Origin: CAZEIW01 sp964512305
GTDB lineage: Bacteria > Pseudomonadota > Gammaproteobacteria > Burkholderiales > Burkholderiaceae_F
DNA: 63,532 nucleotides
NCBI GenBank assembly: GCA_964512305.1
Contig: CAZEIW010000111.1
Span: forward strand, 1-63,532
Direction: 5' to 3'
The notes under the pieces were generated by a model that saw nothing but the letters and a program-made list of their open reading frames with translations, was not told where the DNA came from and made no database searches. Shown piece after piece: positions 8,377-17,752 of this stretch. The position numbers were made by a program, and so were the translations under genes. Numbering within the stretch: position 1 is the first letter of the stretch; every line of letters starts with the position of its first letter.

Positions 8377-8746
8377 TCAAATGTCCCCAATTCTTGGTAT
8401 GCTAGTTTACTGCCCCTAGCGCCAGGAATCCTGGTACCCAGGCAGCCCCCTTGGTCGTGCCATGGTTAACTTTACCTTGGCTGGGGATTTTGCGGCGGGC
8501 GCATTTGTTGGCGTTTCCGCCCGGATTTCCGTCTGGCCGGCCTGCGCCGACCGACGGACGCACCTCGCCGGCCGACGTCCGACGCTCTACTCGGTAACAT
8601 CCGCATTTTCCGGGCGCAGCCGCAACCTCGCCGCCGCGGCAGGGTCGAAGGCAGAGGGCGTCCGGGCCGGCGCAGGGTCGTTTTGGGCGCCTGGCTTCGC
8701 GTCTGCCGCTTTCCCGCGGATTGTCCCAACCGATTCTTTCCGGCTC
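8377..8746. promoter_or_regulatory. Divergent regulatory region between the response regulator and dsbD-like genes
   Basis: A 370-base non-coding stretch that must hold promoters for both divergent genes. It contains two overlapping inverted repeats, CCAGGAATCCTGG (8422-8434) and CCTGGTACCCAGG (8430-8442), 46-66 bases upstream of the regulator start. The rest has no feature I can support. No clear -10/-35 pair is visible for the plus-strand gene. Confidence 0.5.
8422..8442. repeat. Two overlapping palindromes, candidate operator
   Basis: CCAGGAATCCTGG is a 13-base palindrome with six-base arms. CCTGG-TAC-CCAGG shares its first five bases with the end of the former. Together they make three evenly spaced CCWGG-type half sites. 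The position just upstream of the GTG of the response-regulator gene suits autoregulation or control of both divergent genes. The function is inferred. Confidence 0.45.
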
Positions 8747-10876
8747 ATGCGCCATCGACTCGCTGGTCTCCTGCTGTCCGCCCTGTCGCTCTGGATCGCC
8801 GACGCGGCGGCGGCCCCCGTGCGCGTCGACGCGGTCGAGGCCGATCTGGTATCCGAGTTCGACGCCGTTTCGCCGGGCACGACCGCGTGGCTGGGCCTGC
8901 GGCTGAGCCATGACCCGCACTGGCACACCTACTGGGTCAACCCCGGCGACGCAGGGCTGCCGACGCGTCTGAACTGGAAGCTGGAGCCCGGCTTCACCGC
9001 CGGCCCGATCCAATGGCCGCTGCCGCAGGTGCTGCGAGCGGGGCCGCTCGCCAATTACGGCTACGAAGGAACGGTGCTTCTACCGGTCGAGGTGTCGGTG
9101 CCGCGGGGCGCGGCGGCCGGCTCGTCGGCGCACTTTTCGGCGCGCGCGGACTGGCTGGTATGCAACGACGTCTGCATTCCCGGCGGCGCCGACCTTGTCC
9201 TGGATCTGCCGGTTCGCGGCGCGCCGGACCTGCATCCGGGGCGGTATGCGGCGGAGTTTTCGGCAGCGCGAGCGCGGGTACCGCAGCCGATCTCGCTCGC
9301 CGACCCGAAGGCGATCCTGGACGGCAAGCGGGTCCGGCTCGAGTTCGTGCGCACGCCCGCGCCCACGCATCTGACCTTCCTGCCGCTAGACGCGAACAGG
9401 ATCCAGCCGGCGGCGGCACAGGACCTGTCGACCGCGGGGGGCCGCGTCGACCTCGACTTGAGCGTGGCCGAGGCGCCCGCGCCCGACTTCGCGCGCTTGC
9501 GCGGCGTCCTGGTGGCCGACGGCGGCCCGTCGGCCTCCGGCGCGGCGTCGGGTTGGGCCGGCACCGTCGATGTGCCAGTGCGCGCGGGGGCGATCCCGGC
9601 CGCGGCGCCCTCGCCGGCCGCGCCCTCGGCGGGCGAATCCGCCGCGACCGGCTCGACCTTTTGGGTTCTGGTCGGAGCCTTTTTCGGCGGCGCGATCCTG
9701 AACCTGATGCCATGCGTATTCCCGATCCTCTCCCTGAAGCTGCTGGGATTGGTGCAGCACCGCTCGAGCGGGGGACCATCGCTGCGCGCCCATGGCGCGG
9801 CGTTCGCGGTCGGGGCTGTAGCCAGCTTCGTCGCACTCGCGGCGGTGCTGGTCGGGTTGCGCGCGGCAGGCTCCGAGATCGGTTGGGGATTCCAGCTGCA
9901 GACCCCGATCGTGGTGGCGCTGCTCATCGCGCTGTTCTTCCTGATCGGGATGAACCTGCTGGGCGCCTTCGAGTTCACGTTCGGATCCGGATTGGCGAAT
10001 TCGCGCGTGGCGCGCGGCCTCGATGGCGAAGGCCTGCGCGGCAGCTTCGCCACCGGCGTGCTGGCGGTGGTGGTCGCGTCGCCGTGCACCGCACCCTTCA
10101 TGGGCGCCGCGCTTGGCTATGCGGTGACCCAGCCGGCCCCGGTCGCGCTGGCGGTATTCGCGCTGCTCGGTGCCGGGATGGCAGCGCCCTACGTGGTGCT
10201 GACGACCTTCCCGGGCTGGCTCGCCAGGCTGCCGCGACCGGGTGCATGGATGGAGCGCTTCAAGCAGATCCTGGCGTTCCCGATGTTCGGGACCTGCGTC
10301 TGGCTGCTCTGGGTCCTGGCGCAACAGGTCGATCTGGACGGCTGGGCGCTGATGCTGGCCGCGCTGGTGGCGCTGGGTCTCGCGGCGTGGTCGGCGGGCC
10401 TTGCGCAGCGGGGCGCCGGCGCCTTTGCATGGGTCGGGGCCTGCGCGCTGGCTGCGGCGCTGGCGGCGATGCTGGCGGCGGCCGGTCCGGGCGCCGTGCA
10501 CGCGGCGCAGGCCGGGGCTGCGCTGCGCCACGACGACGGACGATGGGCGGCATGGTCGCCCGATGCCCAGCAGCGCGCGCTGGCGCTCAACGAGCCGGTC
10601 TTCGTCGATTTCACGGCGGCGTGGTGCGTCACCTGCCAGGCCAACAAGCGCCTCGTGCTGTACAGCCGCAGCGTGGCCGACGCGTTCCGAAGCAAGGGCG
10701 TGTCGCTGATGCGTGCCGACTGGACCAATCGCAACGAGGCGATCGCGCGCGAGCTTGCGCGCTTCCATCGCGACGGCGTCCCGCTCTACGTCCTGTACGA
10801 CCGCGCCGGGCAGGCGCACGTGCTGCCCGAGATCCTGACGCAGTCGCGGGTGCTCGACGCCCTCAAGCCGCTCTGA
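8747..10876 (+). CDS. dsbD: DsbD-family thiol:disulfide interchange protein (ScsB-like)
   Basis: A 709-residue inner-membrane electron conduit that carries reducing equivalents from cytoplasmic thioredoxin to periplasmic substrates. A signal peptide (1-22) precedes an N-terminal DsbD-like domain with the pair C139-N-D-V-C143. A hydrophobic core of about eight helices (about 300-560) follows, with conserved cysteines in NLMPCVFP and VASPCTAPFMGA. The C-terminal thioredoxin domain carries the active site WCVTC (Cys627/Cys630). The ATG at 8747 is preferred because the frame upstream of it has no signal-peptide character. The proline/alanine linker before the membrane core resembles ScsB-type proteins. 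The gene is convergent with uup, 12 bases apart. Confidence 0.88.
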   Translation: MRHRLAGLLLSALSLWIADAAAAPVRVDAVEADLVSEFDAVSPGTTAWLGLRLSHDPHWHTYWVNPGDAGLPTRLNWKLEPGFTAGPIQWPLPQVLRAGPLANYGYEGTVLLPVEVSVPRGAAAGSSAHFSARADWLVCNDVCIPGGADLVLDLPVRGAPDLHPGRYAAEFSAARARVPQPISLADPKAILDGKRVRLEFVRTPAPTHLTFLPLDANRIQPAAAQDLSTAGGRVDLDLSVAEAPAPDFARLRGVLVADGGPSASGAASGWAGTVDVPVRAGAIPAAAPSPAAPSAGESAATGSTFWVLVGAFFGGAILNLMPCVFPILSLKLLGLVQHRSSGGPSLRAHGAAFAVGAVASFVALAAVLVGLRAAGSEIGWGFQLQTPIVVALLIALFFLIGMNLLGAFEFTFGSGLANSRVARGLDGEGLRGSFATGVLAVVVASPCTAPFMGAALGYAVTQPAPVALAVFALLGAGMAAPYVVLTTFPGWLARLPRPGAWMERFKQILAFPMFGTCVWLLWVLAQQVDLDGWALMLAALVALGLAAWSAGLAQRGAGAFAWVGACALAAALAAMLAAAGPGAVHAAQAGAALRHDDGRWAAWSPDAQQRALALNEPVFVDFTAAWCVTCQANKRLVLYSRSVADAFRSKGVSLMRADWTNRNEAIARELARFHRDGVPLYVLYDRAGQAHVLPEILTQSRVLDALKPL

Positions 10877-10888
10877 CCGCCACCCGGG

Positions 10889-12742
10889 CTAACCGGCCGG
10901 CGGCGGCTCCGCGCGCGCCGGGCCCGTCCTTTGCTCGAGCTCCGCCCACCGCTCGAACTTCTGCGCGAGCAGCTGCTCCAGTTGCGCCGCCCGGGCGCGG
11001 TCCTGCTTGATCCGCTCGGCGCCCTGCCGGTGATAGTCGGCAGCGGCCATCCGCGCGTGCAGTGCGGACTGCTCCGTCTCCAGCGATTCGATTTCCGCCG
11101 GCAGCCGCTGCAACTCGCGCTGTTCGTTGAATGACGGCTTGGCCGGCGCGCGTGGGGACGGCTTCGAGGCCGCCGCGCCGCGCGCCGCCGGTCCCGCCGC
11201 GCCCGCGACCGAAGGCACCGCCGCCGCGCCGGCGCGCTGCGCGACCCAGTCGCTGTATCCGCCCGCGTACTCCTTCCAGACGCCACCGCCCTGGGCGACC
11301 AGCGACTGTGTCGCAACGGCGTCGACGAACTCGCGGTCGTGCGATACCAGCACCACGGTGCCGTCGTAGTCCGCGACCGTCGCCTCGAGCAGTTCCAGCG
11401 ATTCGATGTCCAGATCGTTCGTCGGCTCGTCCAGCACCAGCAGGTTGGCGGACCGAGCGAACAGCCGCGCCAGCAACAGCCGGTTGCGCTCGCCTCCGGA
11501 CAGCATCCTCACCGGCGACTCGGCGCGCCGCGGAGGAAACAGGAAGTCGGCCAGGTAGCTCATCACATGCTTGCGCGTCGCGCCGATCTCGATCCAGTCG
11601 GAGCCCGGTGCGATCGTCTCGGCAACGGTGCGGTCCGGATCGAGCTGCGCCCGCAGCTGGTCGAAGTAGGCGATCCGAAGCTGCGTGCCCAGTTTCACGC
11701 TGCCCGTATCGGGCGCCAGCTCGCCGAGGATCAGCCTGATCAGCGTGCTCTTGCCCGCGCCGTTGCGGCCGAGCAGCGCCAGCCGGTCGCCGCGCAGCAG
11801 CCGCAGCGACAGGCCCTGGACGATCGTCTGGCCGCCGAGGCGCTTGCCGATGTCGGTAAGCTCGGCGACGAGGCGCCCGGAGCGCGCGCCCGCATCGAGC
11901 CGCAGCTTGACGTCGCCGAGGCGCTCGCGGCGTTCGCCGCGCTCGCGCCGCAGCTGCTCCAGGCGCCGCACGCGGCCCGCGTTGCGCGTGCGGCGCGCCT
12001 CGACGCCCTTGCGGATCCAGCCCTCTTCCTGTGCCCAGAAGCGGTCGAACTTGCGCCGGCCCGAGGCCTCGGCTTCGAGCTCGTCCGTCCTGCGCGCGAG
12101 GTACGCGGCGAAGTTGCCCGGATACGACCGAAGCCAGCCGCGATCGAGCTCGACGATGCGCGTGGCGACCCGATCGAGGAAGCGGCGGTCATGCGTGACC
12201 ACGACCGCCGCGCGGCCGCCCCGCTGCTCGTCGATCAGCAATGCTTCGAGGCGCTCGATGCCGTCGAAGTCGAGGTGATTGGTCGGCTCGTCGAGCAGCA
12301 ACAGGTCGGGCTGCAGCGCGAATGCCAGCGCCAGCGTGGCACGCTTGCGTTCGCCGCCGGACACGCGCGCCGGGTCCGCCTCCTCGTCCAGGCCGAAGCG
12401 GTGCAGGTACTCGACCAGGCGCGCGTGCAGGCGCCAGCGCTCCCGCTCATCGTGACCCGCATCGAGCCCTCCGCGCCGAGTCAGGCTGGCGCGCAGCGTC
12501 GCCGCCGGCGGCAGCTCGGGTTCCTGCTCGATCAGCGCCACTTGCAAGGCATCGCGGCGGCGGATCTCGCCGCCGTCGAGCGGGGTCCGTCCGGCGATCG
12601 CCGCCAGCAGGGACGACTTGCCGGTGCCGTTGCGGCCGATCAGCCCGACGCGCTCGCCCTCGACCAGGCTCAGCTGGGCCCGGTCGAGCAGCGGCGTCAG
12701 TCCATAGGCGAGCTCGGCATCGATCAGGGTCAGCAGGGTCAT
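10889..12742 (-). CDS. uup: ABC-F ATPase Uup
   Basis: A 617-residue soluble tandem ATPase of the ABC-F class, which acts on ribosomes or on branched DNA intermediates rather than in transport. The two nucleotide-binding domains carry Walker A motifs GRNGTGKSS and GRNGAGKST, signatures SGGERKR and SGGERNR, and Walker B regions followed by DEPTNHLD and DEPTNDLD. The inter-domain linker is highly charged. After an Ala/Pro-rich hinge there is the C-terminal coiled coil typical of Uup (about 555-605). The ATG at 12742 (MTLLTLIDAEL) aligns with family starts better than the one seven codons upstream. Confidence 0.92.
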   Translation of the reverse strand: MTLLTLIDAELAYGLTPLLDRAQLSLVEGERVGLIGRNGTGKSSLLAAIAGRTPLDGGEIRRRDALQVALIEQEPELPPAATLRASLTRRGGLDAGHDERERWRLHARLVEYLHRFGLDEEADPARVSGGERKRATLALAFALQPDLLLLDEPTNHLDFDGIERLEALLIDEQRGGRAAVVVTHDRRFLDRVATRIVELDRGWLRSYPGNFAAYLARRTDELEAEASGRRKFDRFWAQEEGWIRKGVEARRTRNAGRVRRLEQLRRERGERRERLGDVKLRLDAGARSGRLVAELTDIGKRLGGQTIVQGLSLRLLRGDRLALLGRNGAGKSTLIRLILGELAPDTGSVKLGTQLRIAYFDQLRAQLDPDRTVAETIAPGSDWIEIGATRKHVMSYLADFLFPPRRAESPVRMLSGGERNRLLLARLFARSANLLVLDEPTNDLDIESLELLEATVADYDGTVVLVSHDREFVDAVATQSLVAQGGGVWKEYAGGYSDWVAQRAGAAAVPSVAGAAGPAARGAAASKPSPRAPAKPSFNEQRELQRLPAEIESLETEQSALHARMAAADYHRQGAERIKQDRARAAQLEQLLAQKFERWAELEQRTGPARAEPPPAG

Positions 12743-12865
12743 CGAAAACGTCGCGGAGCGCACGCGCGGGCGCCCGTGCCGGGGCGTTGCGGCGACATCA
12801 TGGCATGCCCGCCGGTCGCGGCCGCCCGGGCCGCGGATCTCAAGTTCGCCCGCCCGGCGCCGAAG

Positions 12866-13084
12866 ATGCGGTTAACCATCGACGCTGCGCCCATGCTCAA
12901 GTTCGCCCTCGCCGCCGCCACCGCCATCGAGTGGCTCTCGGGCCCCACGGTCTCCTCGCCGCTCGGGCTGGCCTTTGCCGGGCTGCGGCTGTTCACCGCG
13001 ACGCTCCTTTGCTGGATGGTCCTGGAGGCCTTGCGCACGCTGCTCCGGGCCATTTTGTCGCTCGACGACCGCGCCGCGCACTGA
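12866..13084 (+). CDS. Possible small membrane protein, unrecognised
   Basis: A short reading frame of 72 codons from the ATG at 12866, or 63 from the ATG at 12893. It encodes two hydrophobic stretches (LKFALAAATAIEW, and FAGLRLFTATLLCWMVLEALRTLL) and ends in a charged tail. It lies between uup and the glycosyltransferase in a 446-base interval that is otherwise empty. I recognise no family. In such GC-rich DNA short frames are common, so this may be spurious. The alternation of hydrophobic and charged parts is the only argument in favour. Confidence 0.3.
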   Translation: MRLTIDAAPMLKFALAAATAIEWLSGPTVSSPLGLAFAGLRLFTATLLCWMVLEALRTLLRAILSLDDRAAH

Positions 13085-13188
13085 GCGCGGGCCGTAGCGG
13101 GCGGGTTCGGCGTCCGCCGCCGCCGTCATCGGCACCCTGTCTTCCTCGTCGTCAGGCTGTCATCCGTGCCCCCGACAATACGCGGCCA

Positions 13189-14232
13189 ATGCCGTGCGAA
13201 GACACCAGATCCGGGTCGCGTCCGATCGTCCTCGTGACGGACGCGTGGCATCCGCAGGTCAATGGCGTCGTGCAGACCTGGACTTACATGCAGCGCGAGC
13301 TCGCTGCGCTCGGGCACGAGCTGCGGGTGGTTCACGCCGGCGGATCGCGCGGCTTCCACGCGCCGGGCGAGCCGGATCTGCTGCTGTCGATCGAACCCGG
13401 CCGGCATCTGTCGCGCGAGCTCGGCCCGCTCGTGCCCGCCGCTCTGCACATCGCGACCGAGGGCCCGCTCGGCTGGGCCGCCCGGGCGCTGGCTCTGCGC
13501 CGCGGCTGGCCGTTCACGACCTCCTACCACACCCGCTTTCCCGAGTACCTCAAGGCGCGCTTCGGCCTGCCGGAATCGATCACCTACCCGCTGATGCGCC
13601 GATTTCACCGCGAATCGCGCGCGGTGCTGGTGCCCACGGAGGCGATGCGCGGCGAGCTCGAGCGCACGGGCTTCGCGCGCACCCGGGTCTGGAGCCGCGG
13701 CGTGGATGCCGAGTTGTTCCAACCCGGGGCGCGAGACCGCCTCGAGCTGCCGCGGCCGATCCTGCTGTACGCGGGGCGGGTCGCGCCGGAGAAGAACCTC
13801 GAGGCGTTCCTCGGGCTCGACCTGCCCGGAACGCGGGTCGTGATCGGCGACGGACCGGCGCTGGCGCGGCTGCGCGCGCGCCATCCCGAGACGGTCTGGC
13901 TGGGCCGCCGCCAGCACGAGGCGCTCGCCCCGTTCTACGACGCCGCCGACGTCTTCGTGTTTCCGAGCCGCACCGACACGTTCGGGCTCGTGATGCTGGA
14001 GGCGATGGCCTGCGGCTGCCCGGTGGCCGCGTTTCCGGTCACCGGCCCGGTCGACGTGGTCACCCCGGGCGTCAGCGGCGCCCTCGACGAGGACCTCCGC
14101 CGCGCCTGCGCCGAGGCGCTGCGCCTGGACCGCGCGCGCGTCCGGACCGAAGCGATCAAGCGCTCGTGGCGTGCGATCGCGCGCGAGCTGCTCGCGACGG
14201 TCGTGCCGATCCCGGTCGCCGCAACCGGCTGA
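13189..14232 (+). CDS. Glycosyltransferase family 4 (GT-B fold, mannosyl/hexosyl transferase-like)
   Basis: A 347-residue cytoplasmic GT-B enzyme. The N-terminal domain starts IVLVTDAWHPQVNGVVQTW, typical of GT4 enzymes related to the GDP-mannose-dependent mannosyltransferase MgtA. The acceptor-side motif HIATEGPLGWAAR and the His in TTSYHTRFPEY are present. The C-terminal domain has LLYAGRVAPEKNLEAF and the E-x7-E-type region SRTDTFGLVMLEAMACG. It probably adds a sugar to a membrane lipid or glycan; the donor and acceptor are not deducible. It stands alone, without a polysaccharide cluster around it. Confidence 0.85.
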   Translation: MPCEDTRSGSRPIVLVTDAWHPQVNGVVQTWTYMQRELAALGHELRVVHAGGSRGFHAPGEPDLLLSIEPGRHLSRELGPLVPAALHIATEGPLGWAARALALRRGWPFTTSYHTRFPEYLKARFGLPESITYPLMRRFHRESRAVLVPTEAMRGELERTGFARTRVWSRGVDAELFQPGARDRLELPRPILLYAGRVAPEKNLEAFLGLDLPGTRVVIGDGPALARLRARHPETVWLGRRQHEALAPFYDAADVFVFPSRTDTFGLVMLEAMACGCPVAAFPVTGPVDVVTPGVSGALDEDLRRACAEALRLDRARVRTEAIKRSWRAIARELLATVVPIPVAATG

Positions 14233-14248
14233 CGCGCGGGGCGCCCGT

Positions 14249-16720
14249 TCAGCCGTTCAGTCGCAGCCGCTTCAGCAGTAGGGCGTTGCTCACCACGGTG
14301 ACGCTGGAGAACGCCATCGCCGCGCCCGCCACCATCGGGCTGAGCGCCCCGGCAGCCGCCAGCGGGATGCCGACCACGTTGTAGGCGAATGCCCAGAACA
14401 GGTTCTGCCGGATCTTGCGCACGGTCGCGCGCGAGATCACGATCGCGTCGGCGACCAGGCGCGGGTCGCCGCGCATCAACGTGATTCCGGCCGCGTCCAT
14501 CGCGACGTCGGTGCCGGACCCCATCGCGATGCCGACGTCGGCGGCGGCCAGCGCCGGCGCGTCGTTGATCCCGTCGCCGACCATCGCCACCACGCCCGCC
14601 TCGCGTTTGAGTTCCACGATGCGCGCGACCTTGTCGCCGGGCTGCATCTGGGCGGCGAAGCGGCTCACGCCAAGGCGCCGCGCCATCTGCTCGACCGCAC
14701 CCGCGCCGTCGCCCGAAATCATCATGGTCGAGATGCCCATCTCGTGCAGGCGGAGGATCGCCGCACGCGCGCCGGCCTTGGGCTCGTCCTCGAACGCGAT
14801 CAGCGCCACCGGCACCGGCGCCGCGTCCCCGGCCGGCCGGCGCGCGAGCCACGATACGGTCCTTCCCGCCGCCTCGAGCGCGCGCGCCTGGTCGCCCAGC
14901 GGCCCCGTATCGGCGCCGAGCGAAGCGAGCCAGCGCTGATGGCCGAACAGGATCTCGCCGCCGTCTTCCCGGGCCGCCGACCCGCGCCCGGAGAAGATCA
15001 CAGCCCCGTTGCCGTCGCTGCCGCCCGGCGCGGCAGGTGCGGCCGCGTCGCGGACGGTTTCGCGGACGGCTTCACGCACGGCCTCGGCGAGCGGGTGGGT
15101 GCTGGCGCGTCCGGCGGCCTCGGCCCAGCGCAGCGCGACGCCGCGGTCGACGCCGGCCACGGTGGTCACGCCGACAACCTTGGGCCTTCCGACGGTCAGG
15201 GTGCCGGTCTTGTCGAACGCGACGGCGCGCACGCGGCGTGCGATCTCGAGCGTCTCGACGTCCCGGATCAGTATTCCATGACGTGCCGCGACGCCGGTGC
15301 CGGCGATGATGGCGGTCGGGGTCGCGAGGCCGAGCGCGCACGGACACGCGATCACGAGCACGCTCACGGCGCGCAACAACGCCGCTTCGAAACCCAGGCC
15401 GGCGGCGAGCCAGCCGAGCAGCGTGAGCACGGCGACCGCCAGCACGACCGGCACGAAGAACGCCGCGACCCGGTCGACGAGGCGCTGGACCGGCGCCTTC
15501 GCCGTCTGCGCCTGTTCGACCAGCCGCACGATCCCGGCCAGCACCGTCTGCTCGCCGACCGCGGTCGCCTCGAGCACGATCTCGCCCGCGCCGCCCGCCT
15601 GCGCGCCCTCGATCAGGACCGTGCCCGCGATCAGGCGGTCGCCGCCCTCGCGCGGCTGCGGCAGGCTCTCACCGGTCAGCATCGACTCGTCGACGGAGCC
15701 GGCGCCGGATTCGATCCTGCCGTCGACCGGAACACGTTCTCCCGGGCGCAGCAGCACACGGTCGCCCAGGTGCAGCTCTTCCACGTCGACCTCGACCACG
15801 CCCTGCTGCCCCAGCACCCGGGCGCGGTTCGGACGCAATCCCGCCAGCAGGCGGATCGCTTCGGAAGTCTGGCGTCTCGCGCGCGCCTCCAGGCGGCGGC
15901 CCAGCAGCACCAGGGCGATCACGACCGCCCCCGACTCGAAATACAGGTGCGACGCGTGCCCGCGCGCCCACAGCCAGGTCGACATCGCGTAGGCCGCGAC
16001 GGTCCCGAGCGACACCAGCAGGTCCATGTTGCCGCTGCCGGCGCGCACCGCCCGCCACGCGGCCGCGTAGAAGCGGCGCCCGCAGTACCACTGGACCACC
16101 GATGCGAGCGCGAATTGCAGCCAGACCGGGATCGCGACCCGGACCGCAAGCGGCGCCAGCGCCATCGGCGCCACCAGCACGGCCGAGCAGGCGATCGCGA
16201 CAGCCGTATCGACCAGCAGCGCGCGCGCCGGGTCCGCCGGCGCGGTGTCGAACGTGGCCTGCACGCGTGCCGCGTAGCCGGCCGCGGCGACCGCCATCAT
16301 GAGCTCGCGCGGCGTCGCCACCCCCTCGATCACCCGCACCGCGGCCGACTCGGATGCCAGGCTGGCCCGCGCGTCGAGCACACCCGCGACCGACTTCAGC
16401 GCCGCCTCGACCCGGCCGACGCAGCTGGCACAGGTCATCCCCTCGATGGCCAGGCGCACTTCGCGCGTCGGAACCTCGTAGCCCGCCGACGCGACGGCCG
16501 CGACCACCGCGGCCGGATCCGCGCTGCCGTCCAGCGCGGCCGTCTCGGTGGCCAGGTTCACCGCCGCCCGGGTCACGCCGGACACCCCGGCGATGGCTTC
16601 CTCGACATGCGCGACACACGACGCGCAGCTCATGCCGCGCACCGGGATCAGCAGGCGCCTCCCGCCGCTGGCGGTTGCCGGGGCCGCGCCGCCGCCGGCC
16701 GCGTGCCGCGCCTCATCCAT
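14249..16720 (-). CDS. copA: Copper-exporting P1B-type ATPase
   Basis: An 823-residue heavy-metal pump of the inner membrane. Two N-terminal HMA metal-binding domains carry C32-A-S-C35 (GMSCASC) and C97-A-S-C100 (GMTCASC). Eight membrane helices follow, with the transport motif C459-P-C461, which indicates Cu(I) or Ag(I). The actuator loop has MLTGESLP, the phosphorylation site is D503-K-T-G-T, the HP motif is STHPLAEAV and the hinge is GDGINDAP. The length and motif set are those of a complete CopA. No CueR-type regulator or copper chaperone gene adjoins it, so its control must be elsewhere. Confidence 0.95.
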   Translation of the reverse strand: MDEARHAAGGGAAPATASGGRRLLIPVRGMSCASCVAHVEEAIAGVSGVTRAAVNLATETAALDGSADPAAVVAAVASAGYEVPTREVRLAIEGMTCASCVGRVEAALKSVAGVLDARASLASESAAVRVIEGVATPRELMMAVAAAGYAARVQATFDTAPADPARALLVDTAVAIACSAVLVAPMALAPLAVRVAIPVWLQFALASVVQWYCGRRFYAAAWRAVRAGSGNMDLLVSLGTVAAYAMSTWLWARGHASHLYFESGAVVIALVLLGRRLEARARRQTSEAIRLLAGLRPNRARVLGQQGVVEVDVEELHLGDRVLLRPGERVPVDGRIESGAGSVDESMLTGESLPQPREGGDRLIAGTVLIEGAQAGGAGEIVLEATAVGEQTVLAGIVRLVEQAQTAKAPVQRLVDRVAAFFVPVVLAVAVLTLLGWLAAGLGFEAALLRAVSVLVIACPCALGLATPTAIIAGTGVAARHGILIRDVETLEIARRVRAVAFDKTGTLTVGRPKVVGVTTVAGVDRGVALRWAEAAGRASTHPLAEAVREAVRETVRDAAAPAAPGGSDGNGAVIFSGRGSAAREDGGEILFGHQRWLASLGADTGPLGDQARALEAAGRTVSWLARRPAGDAAPVPVALIAFEDEPKAGARAAILRLHEMGISTMMISGDGAGAVEQMARRLGVSRFAAQMQPGDKVARIVELKREAGVVAMVGDGINDAPALAAADVGIAMGSGTDVAMDAAGITLMRGDPRLVADAIVISRATVRKIRQNLFWAFAYNVVGIPLAAAGALSPMVAGAAMAFSSVTVVSNALLLKRLRLNG

Positions 16721-16750
16721 CCCGGATCGGCCGCCCGCTGCCGGAACGCC

Positions 16751-17257
16751 TCAACCCGGCCCGACGAAATCGCGCTTGCCGAGCTCGATGCCGTTGTGCC
16801 GCAGGATGGCGTACGCCGTGGCGACGTGGAAGTAGAAATTCGGAAGCGCGACGTGGGCCAGATAGGTGAGGCCATCGAAGCTCCGCGTCGTGCCGCCGAG
16901 CTGCAGCTCGATCTGGCGCTGCTCGGAGCCGTCGATCTGCTCGGGGCGGATCGAATCGACGAAGGCGATCGTGCGCTCGATGCGCGCGCGCAGCTGCTGG
17001 AAGCTCGCTTCGTTGTCCTCGTACTTCGGCGGCTGCTGACCCGCCAGGCGGGACGCGGCTCCCTTCGCGAAATCGCAGGCGAGCTGGACCTGGCGCGTCA
17101 GCGGGAACATGTCCGGGAACAGTCGCGAGGCGAGCAGCACCGCGGGATCGACGCCGCGCTGCTGCGCGTGCGCCGCGGCCTTCTCGAGGATCGCCGACAG
17201 ATTCCCCAGCATGCGCTTGAACACGGGTACGGACAGCGTGTACATGGAGGCTTGCAC
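16751..17257 (-). CDS. DUF1993-family protein
   Basis: A 168-residue soluble protein of the DUF1993 family (DinB-like four-helix fold). Typical segments are the N-terminal MYTLSVPVFKRML, the middle LFPDMFPLTRQVQLACDFAKGA and the C-terminal FYFHVATAYAILRHNGIELGKRDF. Members are widespread in proteobacteria, and I know of no established function. The gene lies 15 bases downstream of the SET-domain gene and 30 bases upstream of copA, all on the minus strand, so the three may share a transcript. The ATG at 17257 gives the usual family start. Confidence 0.85.
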   Translation of the reverse strand: MQASMYTLSVPVFKRMLGNLSAILEKAAAHAQQRGVDPAVLLASRLFPDMFPLTRQVQLACDFAKGAASRLAGQQPPKYEDNEASFQQLRARIERTIAFVDSIRPEQIDGSEQRQIELQLGGTTRSFDGLTYLAHVALPNFYFHVATAYAILRHNGIELGKRDFVGPG

Positions 17258-17272
17258 GGATTCTCCCTGGCT

Positions 17273-17752
17273 TCAGCGCTTCTTCGCCAGCATGGTACCG
17301 CGGCAATCGGGGCTGCCGCACAGGCACCGGTACTGGCGCTTCAACGTCGGCGTCAGGCGCTCGTCGACGATCAGGCAATAGTCGTAGAACAGCTCCTCGC
17401 CGCGCCGGATGTCCCGGATCGCCTGGATGAAGACGCGGCCGTCCTCGGTTTCCTCGGTCTCGCAGTTCGGCGCGCAGGAATGGTTGATCCAGCGCGCCGA
17501 ATTGCCGCCCACGTTGGCATCGATCACGTGCTTGCCGCCGTCGAGCGAGAAGAAGAACGTGTGGTTCGGATCGCCGGGATCCGAAGGCGGCCGGCGGTCG
17601 GCTTCCTTCCAGGTGATTCGCTCGCCCTTGTACTCGATGATGCGCTCTCCGCTGCGGATGCGGCGCGCGGCGTACACGCCGCGGCCGTGCACGCGCGAGT
17701 TGCGCACGATGATCTTGGCGCGCCGGACGCGCGTCGGCAGGTTTCGTTTCAT
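17273..17752 (-). CDS. Small SET-domain protein-lysine methyltransferase-like protein with post-SET zinc motif
   Basis: A 159-residue protein consisting of little more than a SET domain. The AdoMet-binding and knot motifs are clear: HGRGVYAARRIRSGE near the start, N90-H-S-C-A-P-N-C97 in the middle and Y123-D-Y. After it comes a post-SET zinc motif C143-L-C145-x4-C150, which with Cys97 can coordinate a zinc ion as in eukaryotic histone methyltransferases. All expected catalytic residues are present, so it is probably active; the substrate is unknown. I chose the ATG at 17752 (MKRNLP) because residues from an upstream ATG lack family resemblance. Confidence 0.88.
   Translation of the reverse strand: MKRNLPTRVRRAKIIVRNSRVHGRGVYAARRIRSGERIIEYKGERITWKEADRRPPSDPGDPNHTFFFSLDGGKHVIDANVGGNSARWINHSCAPNCETEETEDGRVFIQAIRDIRRGEELFYDYCLIVDERLTPTLKRQYRCLCGSPDCRGTMLAKKR

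Noticed and set aside
12739..13053. A minus-strand frame of about 104 codons upstream of uup
   Set aside because: Ser/Ala/Arg-rich composition, no domain and no ribosome-binding site. The plus-strand frame in the same place has at least hydrophobic segments.
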